Shown one piece after another: positions 48,501-58,700 of a stretch of DNA of 64,000 bases. Within the stretch, counting starts at the first letter, position 1. The number at the start of each line of letters is the position of its first letter. The stretch spans positions 272,471,662 through 272,535,661 of the forward strand of contig CM019064.1 of NCBI GenBank assembly GCA_009667805.1, in the 5' to 3' direction. This stretch comes from Leptobrachium leishanense. Taxonomy: Eukaryota > Chordata > Amphibia > Anura > Megophryidae. Below the pieces are notes generated by a model. The model was not told the origin of the DNA, did no database searches, and worked only from the letters and a program-made list of their open reading frames with translations. Position numbers and translations under genes: made by a program.

Positions 48501-51500
48501 GCTGAGGACGCGCTGAGCGCGTCCTTAGCATTCAAGTGATTAATTAAAAAAAATATGCTTTTCATTTTCAGCAAAAAGCCTTTTTATTTTTCAAATACAA
48601 TTTTTTGATAAAATTTGTGATTCCAATTTTTTTATGTTGTAACAGACCTTTTTATTATTTACAAACATTTTAATTTAACACCTCTTATTAGGAGAATAGG
48701 AGAGCTCAGGTTGTTTTTGTAGTTCGGTGGAATTCACCAGGATCACTTCAGTGGTCTTCGGCAATGTTTTCCAACTTTTTTCAGGAGGCTTTGACAACTC
48801 TATATTTGGCGTACTAGGGGACATCCGGTGAATAGTGAAATCACCATACCGTCGGCGAAATGGACCCACCGGAATGCACCAAAGTGAAATTTTGGTGCTT
48901 AGTGAATAGTCCCTATAGTATTTAGTTGTATTTTTTTGTATCATTTTAGGTTTTTTATTTTGTGGGGTTTTTTTCTTTATGTATTTCTTACTTTTTCCGG
49001 ATCAAAATATTAAATCGAATTTATTTCATAGCAAAATTTCTAATATATAGCAAGGGTAGTTAATTGTTAGATTTTATTAAATATTTAACCCAAACATCAA
49101 TTTACTGCACTACAGTGGCAAGAAAAAGTATGTGAACCCCTTGGGATTACGTGGAGTTTTGCATGAATTGGTCATAAAATGTGCTCTGATCTTCATCTTT
49201 ACAGGACGACCACGTCTAGGGAGAGTAGCAACAGTGCTGAACTTTCTCCATTTGTAGACAGTCTGTCTTACAGTGGACACATGAACATCAAGGCTTTTGG
49301 AGATACTTTTGTAACCCTTTCCAGCTTCATGCAAGTCAACAATTCTTGATCGTAGGTTTGTGAGAGCGCTTTTCTGCGAGGCATGGTTCACATCAGGCAG
49401 TGCTTCTTGAAACCAGTAAACCCAAAACTGGTGTGTGTTTTTAAAGGGCAGGACAGCTTTCAGCAACACATCCAATAACATCACACTGATTGGACTCAAG
49501 GTTGGCTCACTCCTGGCTCCAATTAGCTCTTGGAGAAGTCATTAGGCTAGGGGTTCACATACTTTTTCCACCCTGCACTGTGACTGTTTACATGTTCTGT
49601 TCAATAAAAACATATGTTTGTGTTGTATTATTTTAAGCAGACTGTGTTTTTCAAATTGTTGTGACTTCGATGAAGATCAGAGCACATTTTATGACCAATT
49701 CATGCAAAACTCCACGTAATCCCAAAGGGTTCACGTACTTTTTCTTGCCACTGTATATAACAACAATACTCCACACATAACACTAGAGTAGTGACAATTT
49801 ATTCATACTAGTGCAATATTTTAACAATTTGTAACTTTCAAACTTGCTACATTCTACTTACCTCCTGCTGTCTCTGCAGCCTTTCAATGGCATTCCTCTC
49901 CCGAGATGATAAACCTTCTGATTTTAATTCATACGTTTTCTCTAATTGTCGTTGAAATTCAGCTATCTCTTTCTGGGATTTTTCCTTCACTTCTAACTTA
50001 ATTGTTGCTATTTCAACATCTTTGAAGTGCTGCAACTAGGATAAAAAAGAAAAAGATTTCAGAAATAAATAATACGTTTGCATCACATTTCCCCTGCAAA
50101 ACATTGAGACATAATTCAACAAAGATTCAGCTATAATTTTCCACAGAGTTTGTATGTAGAGTAGACGTTTACATTATATTTCAGAAAAGATTTGATTGTG
50201 GCTACTAATTAGCATATATGTATGCATATACATTTTCAGGTATTTATTTTTACAGAGTTACTAGTCTTAAAGGCCTTTCATTTGACACAGATTTAAATGC
50301 TATTTTTTTTCTTCAAATGAAATATTTGAGGATTTTAAGAAAAACAACGAAAGAGATACAAAAAAAAAAAAAAGGGGGGGGGGAAGGGGAAGAATCCAGA
50401 TCAACAATATATCAAACAATAAATTGAAAACGTCGAAGCGCAGTACATCTCGTGTGACAGTATTTTCAAAACAAAGTTATAGCAAACCACATTTCCCTTA
50501 GCCCAATATCGTCATCGGGAGCCCAAGAGCCAAAACAAACTCAGAACACAGAAGAGCAACATCATGAAAACGTGTAAATATCCCACAGCGACCAAAAATC
50601 AGACCTATTGCCCGCCTGCCCAGCTGTCGCGCCATAATGTCTAAAGGCCAAAGCTCCCCCAATTTCCCACAAATATTAGCTGCTTAAATGCTATTTAAGG
50701 CTAGGGTCAGACGAGCGCAGTGCGAACGCGCGTGCAGGCGCACTTAATCACGGCCGTAGTAGCAGCAAGTGCCAGGCAATGACGGCCAATATACGAAGTA
50801 CGGTCGCACAAAAGTCCGGCTGCGCAACGCAAGTGGCAAACGAACGCATTTTGTCGAGAACGTAAAACCGCTAGTACTGACGTACAGAGTGCGCTGCGTC
50901 CGCATAGCGGCGTGTTTGCGTGATTGGGAGACGTCAGACACTGCTAATGTCCGGCCAACATAACGTCCAGACACAAAAAGTGTTTTATTGATGATCCGTA
51001 CAAAATCACGGATGCAAATGCGCATCGTATGACCGCTATCGCGTACTCCGTGAAAAAATGCGTCCATTCGTTCGAACGCACTTTTTCACAGACAACGTGA
51101 AAAATGCGTTCGTCTGACCCTAGCCTAAATATTTTACAATGCCAACTGAATGGGTCAATTTCCCATAATGTCGTAACAAATGATTAGCCCCTCACTCCTT
51201 TTTTTCACTTCTATTGGTAAAGTGGTCTGAGCAGATATATATGATGATGAGTGAACTTTAGATGGCTCGCCAGCTCAAAACATCCTTCTGATTAACTGCT
51301 GTCACATTGACCAAACAGTCAGAGTGTCAATGTCACCACTGAAGAGGGCCAGCAGTGCAGTGAAAGATTTGCCTTTGTTAAACAACACCCACAGAGTAAT
51401 ACAATGGGAATGTCCGGTGCTGGACAGATGAAAGTTATGGTTTATGATATGGAGCTGATCTCTGTGAATGGATATATCCAGCACTTCATTTAAAACTCAA

Positions 51501-54500
51501 AAGAAAATTCTACTAACATGTGAACTTGTCATATGCAAAATAATTATAAAATAATAATTAAGCATTTTATCTTTGAAAAGAAAAAAAAATAATTTAACAC
51601 CATTATTGTGACGGTAGTCACTTTGTACTTGAGGTAGAAGGACCTAGAGATGAGCTTGGGGGGGGGGGGTGCGGCCCTGATGTTTTATATGGTTTCTCTG
51701 CCCTTTCCTGTGTTGAAGTCACCCTGTGCCTGCAGTCCTAGGTATGGGGTGTTTGTGTTTTCTGTGCCCTATTCCCTGATGTAGTTATTGTAGAGTCTTG
51801 TGTGGTATATACTGTGCTGTTTCCCTATGTGTAATCTGTGTGCAAACCATTGCTCTCTTGCCATGGTTCCCACCCAAGCCACAGGAACTGGCTCAAGCCA
51901 AATCCCCTCACCACTTCCCCCAGCAATTGTCTATTACACCAGGGCGTGTTTGTGAGAGGGGGAGGCTATTCAGCAAGAAAACACTGGGGTGTGTATCCAT
52001 GGTTTCTTTACATTCCTCCTGTGTTTGCTTTTTCCAATTGTAAACTGTAAACAAAGTCAGTCCCAGTTTGATTTTCACCCTACAAGGATCTCCGGTCTTT
52101 TGAGGGAGTTTTGGGCCAGAATCAGTACTCCTTCGGGACACTGACAGCGAGAGGCGCATTCTGTATGTGGGTTGTAAGACCCCACGTTACAATTATAAAG
52201 GCATTTGGGGACCACTTTGCAGAATAGGGGGTCTGTGTAATGATATACACTGATGTGGGCAAAGCTAACAGCATGGCTCAGACACATGCCTTCCTGAGAA
52301 AAGAACCTTAAAGCTGAATAACTGAGGACAGACAAAATAGAGACAACGGATGTAAATTGCCATTGTGATTCTGATTACATATTTTCTTGCAAAACCATTA
52401 GAAATCCTTTAAAATACATTTACAACTTACATACCTTTACAACTTTAAAAATCAATTCTCTGTGTGTGGAAATTATAAAAATAAACAACATTAAATGGTG
52501 CAGAAAAGAACACTCACCTTTTGGGACATTTCCAGCTGGAGTTGCTCTTCCATTTCTCTGCGATACTCTGAAAGTTTCAATTCCAGAGTCTCAAAATTCG
52601 GACACTTCAAATATTTTTCTTCAAACTGTTCATCAATTAACTGAAGTTTCTCAACTGGAACATACAAACAAAAAAGCAGTAATGAATAGTCCCACATTTA
52701 CCCTCACATGGAATGTGAAATCAGAAGGAATAAGCATGACATGTCAGAAGGTCACTACTAATATTATTACTGCTTGTCCACCAAAAGGGATGTTCTGTTG
52801 TACCATACATACTGTATATACTAACGGCTACCAACTCTATCAGAAATCTCTTTAAATCTGAAAAGTCAGGCCAATTAATTATTTTTTATATAAAAAAAAA
52901 AAAATGGCTGAAAAGCAGAGACGTTCATACAGCTTTAGGCCTATATTACAAAGCTGGTGCTAACTTAACCAGAGCTGTTATAAACTTACCAGAGCCATTA
53001 TAGCGTATGGAGTTGCTAAGTTTACAACAGCTCTGGTTAAGTTAGCACCAATTTTGGAATACTGCTGCTGACCTTTGTCTCCTGGTCTCTTCCCTCTGTA
53101 ATCTGAGATCAATGCCTCCCACCTCCACAGAAAAGCAAAATATTCCCTACTGTTATAAAGCAAGTAAAGAGCAGAAGGTACTGCTGTAACCTGAAGGCTG
53201 GTGAATAAATAGAATTAGGTCATAGGTAGAAAATCAAAATAACAAACAAACAAACAAACAAACAAAAACACACACACACACGTTGAGGAGTGCAGAGGTT
53301 TTATTTCCCCCATCTAGACCTTTAGCGGGCAAGCAGTAGGGTTCAAGTGGATACCGGAGCTTTGGGTGCTCAGCACGCGTGTGCACTGAGCAGCAAGTGC
53401 TTCCAGTATCCTGAAGGCCCCAGCACTGTGCAGACGTGCCTAGAGCGTCCTAGGGATTCCCTCCCCATCGCAGAGGATGCTGTACACCTGTCCTGTCATG
53501 TCATGTCATGTCATGTCCCTGCTCGGTGGAAATTTGGCTCCAAGCAGGGGCTTCAGCCACAGCGGGCTGACATATCAGCCCAGCACACCCTGTGGGACTA
53601 CCCCCAAGCCGCGGACATCATCGCGTGTGCGCGCGCGCACACACACACACACAATGACATCACAAACGGGTAGTCCCCCCTGAATCCCACAGGAAATGCA
53701 GGGCTTCTTTTCTTAAACATATTTTATTTCTTCTTTTTTTACCTTATGATGGTGAATCTAAATGGACCCCCATTAGCACAATTTAACCCTACTAAAGCCA
53801 TTGATAAATGGTACTTCAGTGCTAAAACTACCAGGCATGTTCAAGGACATAAATGCCAGGTCTCTGACGGCAGTGCATTTTCTACTAAGAAATAGGCAAA
53901 TACGGTGTAAGTATTAAGTAATACAATTTATTTTGGTTTGGTACACATTGTTATGTAGAAATAAAAGTGATGGAGTGCCTAGGTTTAAATTTGTTAAGAT
54001 AAATTGCATGGCTATAGTTCGGTCATAGTGACCAGTGAAATTTGTGACTGACTGGTGAACCACTATAAAGCCCTGCATATATATTTAAATCATAGTTTTT
54101 CAAATGGTAGAAAGAATAAATGAAATGGAGAAACAAAACAACAATAAAGGACAACAGCTCAAATGATGATTTCAAATTTTGAATAAAACATGTGGGTTAT
54201 ATAAGAGGTGTTAATTTGCAAGATAACACTAGACAACCAGAGGGAGAAAACCTACAAGTGTATATGGCATTTAAAAGATATAACAATTCTTCCACATCTT
54301 AAAAGGTGGCCTAGGAATTTACTCTCCAGAGAAGAAATCTACAGTATAATGTCCACCAGGGTTTAATAGTTTCATTTTCTAAAATGCTGCTTTTACCTGG
54401 TTGCATTTATTAAAGGGATGCTCTTTGGTGAAAATGGGAGGGGGGAATAGGGTGGGGGTTAAACATTAACCCCTATGCCCCCATTCCTTGTCAACTCTTC

Positions 54501-55711
54501 AAATTGTTTACAAATGTACCTTAAATGTTGCTGTCTAGACATGGAATGCTGCTGGCTTTCTGTAAGCACTTTAATTATGTGACTTTATCAAAACTTAAAT
54601 TCTGCATAAAGTGCAAGTATTAAGAGACCCCTAAGATTGGGAATGGATACAGCTGGAGAGGATATGGAGGAACTTACCAACTGACATGTTTGAGGAAGTG
54701 GCCACTGTTTGGGTATCTGCATCTCTGCTTTCTATCTGAAGCCGGTGTTCCATTATCTCCCTTAACACCTGAAGCAGAAAACCTGTCAACATAAAAACAA
54801 GAATGCAAATAGGTTATGATAATTATAAAATTAGTAGAACAACCCCCTAAATGGCATTCAAATGTCCTCCCAATTGAATTTATCATAACTAAACTATAAA
54901 TGTGTAGCTTCACAGCAACTCAGAATGCATAGGAGAAAACAAGGATTGTTCTTACTCAAATGCCCTCAATTAAATCTGCCAAAAAAAATAATCTAAGAAG
55001 TGTCCAAAATTACACTATTTAGTCGATCAAGTCAGTGTGAATCAAGCCCCATACTTTGAAGATAGCTAAATTGTGTTTCTATGGTATGTATGAATATTTA
55101 AGTTTTTCCCTCTTAATTTATAGTACTGTTACAGTTACAGATACTTATATAGCGCCAACAGAATCCGTAGCGATTTACAATGAGGGAGTGCAGACATGAG
55201 ACATACTAAAAAAGTACTCTTCAAATAATTTTTCTTATGTGAAAAATTCTAATATATATATATATATATATAATTTTGTACAACTGTCCCATACCACTAA
55301 GTAAAACAAATACAAAAAAAAAAACACACATCTGACATGGATTATTCCTCATCCTACCTCTACCCTCTTACTATTTTATTTCTCTGATTTGTTTGAAGTT
55401 TTTTATATCAGTATGCTTTGACACTTGAAAAATACAAAAAACAAGACTAAAACAAAAGTGTCACTGCATCCTGCAATACTCTGGGGACTTTGGCATCTGG
55501 ACTAACAGGGGATTATATATATAATATATATTTATTACACACACACTAGGGATGCACCGATACCACTTTTTTAAGACGAAGTACGAGTACCGATACTTTT
55601 TTCAAGTACTCACCGATACCGAGGACCAATACTTTTATATCATGTGACCGCTTTCCAATAAGAACAGACCTCATATAAAAATGCCCCCAGCTCACATGTA
55701 TATATCCCCCC

Positions 55712-55775
<64 letters not shown>

Positions 55776-58700
55776 CACAGAATGCCCCCAGCTCACACGG
55801 ATATTGCCCGCAGCTCACACGGATATTGCCCCCAGATCTCACGGATATTGCACCCAGATCTCACGGATATTGCACCCAGATCTCACGGATATGCCCCCAG
55901 ATCTCACGGATATGCCCCCAGCTCTCCCGGATATGCCCCCAGCTCTCACGGATATGCCCCCAGCTCTCACGGATATTGCCCCCAGCTCTCACGGATATTG
56001 CCCCCAGCTCTCACGGATATTGCCCCCAGCTCTCACGGCTATGCCCCCAGCTCACACGGATATGCCCCCAGCTCACACGGATATGCCCCCAGCTCTCATG
56101 GATATTGCCCCCAGATCTCACGGATATTGCCCCCAGATCTCACGGATATTGCCCCCAGCTCTCACGGATATGCCCCCAGCTCTCACGGCTATGCCCCCAG
56201 CTCACACGGATATGCCCCCAGCTCACACGGATATGCCCCCAGCTCTCATGGATATTGCCCCCAGATCTCACGGATATTGCCCCCAGCTCTCACGGATATT
56301 GCCCCCAGCTCTCACGGATATGCCCCCAGCTCTCACGGCTATGCCCCCAGCTCACACGGATATGCCCCCAGATCTCACGGATATTGCCCCCAGATCTCAC
56401 GGATATTGCACCCATCTCTCACGGATATTGCCCCCAGCTCACATGGATATGCCACACACTGGCACACACACAGACCCCAGACCAAACTTAGGGTGCTGTC
56501 CGAATGCTCTATCGGCATTTGGACAGGCCCCTGCATCTCATCGCGTTCATACTTATCTTCCACGAGTGCAGCCGGCAAAGTCTTTGCACGTGCGCTCGTT
56601 GGAAAGCCCCCAGCCGCGATCACATGGGAGTTTGCGAGATCGAGGCTGGGGGCTTTACAACGAGCAGATGCGCGAAAACTTTGCTGGCAGCGCACGTGGA
56701 AGGTAAGTATGTATGCTGTAAGCTGCAGGGGCTTGTCTGAATGCCGATAGAGCGTTCGGACAGCCGCCCCAGCCCCTCAGATGCCGGCAAGCCAGCTCAA
56801 TGCTGGCTTCCGGTATCGGGGAGAAATATCGGGGGCACTGCACGAGTACCAAGTACTCCTGCAGTACCCAGTATCGGTGCAACCCTAATACACACACACA
56901 CACACCTGAAACAACTAATCGATAATGAGAATAGTTGACAAATATTTTCATTCTTGATTAATCGGTTGTTTGATTAATCGGTCTGTGTACTGCACACACT
57001 GTTTAGGCCGGTGTCAGACGAGCGCACTGCGTTTGCCCATCTTGATGTTCCTCCCAGTGTCCGTCGCAGAGTTGTGACGCTTCGATGGGGCTGGCCACAC
57101 GCTGTAGCGTGCGCACGAATTGAGTGCACTACAGCAGAGGTGCTGCAAGCCTCCCTGTCGAAGCGCTACAACGAGCGTTCGATGGAGCTGCAAAGTGCGA
57201 TCCTCCATAGGAGGATCAAGCCATGCAGCGCGGAGCACACTAACTGCGCTCAGCGAGGTGGCCAGACGGGCGTCAGAGTGGATAGAACATCCAGTCTCAC
57301 AGACGTTCCTTCTGCTCTCAAAAACGCTTGCCTGACTTCGGCCTTAGAGTCAGACTGAGTTAAACGCTAACAACCTCAGAAGCTACTTCGGAGCTGATTG
57401 GATAAGATGTGCCACTGCCTTATTCCATATGATTTAGTTCTAAAGCTAGGTCAGATATAAGCAGATTGGTTTTATTTAGTTTACAATAGTAGCAGAACTA
57501 TACGCGAGATACACAATTTGTATCTGTACCTACAAATGTTATGTACACTATGCAAAATGCGTTACAGAAAAAGGAGGGATGGGTTGATTTTTACATACAG
57601 GGTTATTCAGAGCGTGTGAAAAGCAGGAGAATGACTGGAGAATGAAAAATTCTAGGTCAAAATAGCCGATTTGGAAAGTGAGATGAAAGGGAGAATTTTT
57701 CTGGTTTGGCTATTTTGACCTAGAATTTTTCATTCTCCAGTCATTCTCCTGCTTTTCACGCTCTCTGAATAACCCTGATAGTGTTCCTTTAAGTAAACAA
57801 AAAGGATTGAAATTTTTTATTGTCCGATGAATCGATTATTTTTGCGATTAATCAGCCAACTAATCGATTATGAAAATAATCGTTAGTTGGAGCCCTACTC
57901 GCGTACATACGCACAGTTACTGGCATTTATAAAGCACCAACAAGTCCTGAGCGCTGTACAATGGGTAAGACAGAATAACAAATATGCATACACATTAGGC
58001 ACACAGAACAGTAGGAGAGAGGACCCTGCTCGAGAGTTTACAATCTAAGAGGAGAGGGGTGACACACTAGGTGAGGGTAAATAGAATACATGAAGTAGTG
58101 TGGTGCATGTGGGCTGTGTGGGAATATGGAGCAAGAAATGAACAATGGGGGATTATGAAGCGAGCTGATAGGCATCTCTAGAGTAATGTGTTTTCAGAGA
58201 ATTCTTGAAGGACTGGAGAGATGGGGAGAGTCTCCAAGAATGAGGTTATTTCTATGCTGCTTCTTTCTGTGCACCAACTCTCGCTACACTGATTAGCCAA
58301 GCATGGGAAACACCTGTTGGGCTTACTGTCTTTACAAGAGGATGATTTGATTTAGGAGGAGCAGCATGGAAACTGCCTATGAGGGTTCACTTGCCCTTCC
58401 ATCACTTGATCGTCAACATAAAGGTCTGCTATCCATAGATGTGCCGGGAGAATTGATTCACATGGGAGAGGTGTGTTTATTTTTGTTGTTAAGAAAATAT
58501 GTACATTTAGCAACACAATGTTTAGAGAGACTTAAAAAAGAGAATTAATGTGGCATGTTCGCTTTATCTTTCTATTTCACCAAGGTGCATCATGATAGAC
58601 ATACTTTTAGAAAAACTAGAAGTGTCAACCATGCAACGCATGCTAGAGAACGTACCCTTTCCATCTCTATCATGAGGTTTTGAGGTCTAGAGAAGAGAAA

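Larger units (their letters stand above)
55547..56888. mobile_element. hAT-type element carrying a minisatellite
   Basis: Ends TAGGGATGCACCGATAC and GTATCGGTGCAACCCTA are inverted. Flanks acacacac and atacacac match at seven of eight positions. No transposase is visible. Confidence 0.82.
56903..57896. mobile_element. hAT-type element related to 36009-38454
   Basis: ctgaaacaactaatcgataa at the left is inverted at the right as attatgaaaataatcgttag. The left terminus abuts a (CA)n tract and its duplication cannot be read. It carries a Harbinger MITE and a palindromic MITE. Confidence 0.75.

Noticed and set aside
55681..56750. Three overlapping open frames of 221-341 residues
   Set aside because: They are produced by a 21-22-bp minisatellite open in all three frames; codon content is dictated by the repeat.
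38142..57780. Apparent loop inversion between palindromic MITE copies at 38142 and 57597
   Set aside because: Both arms of this MITE are equivalent, so a copy inserted in the opposite orientation looks the same. It is not evidence of loop flipping, unlike the hairpin-array case with oriented flanks.
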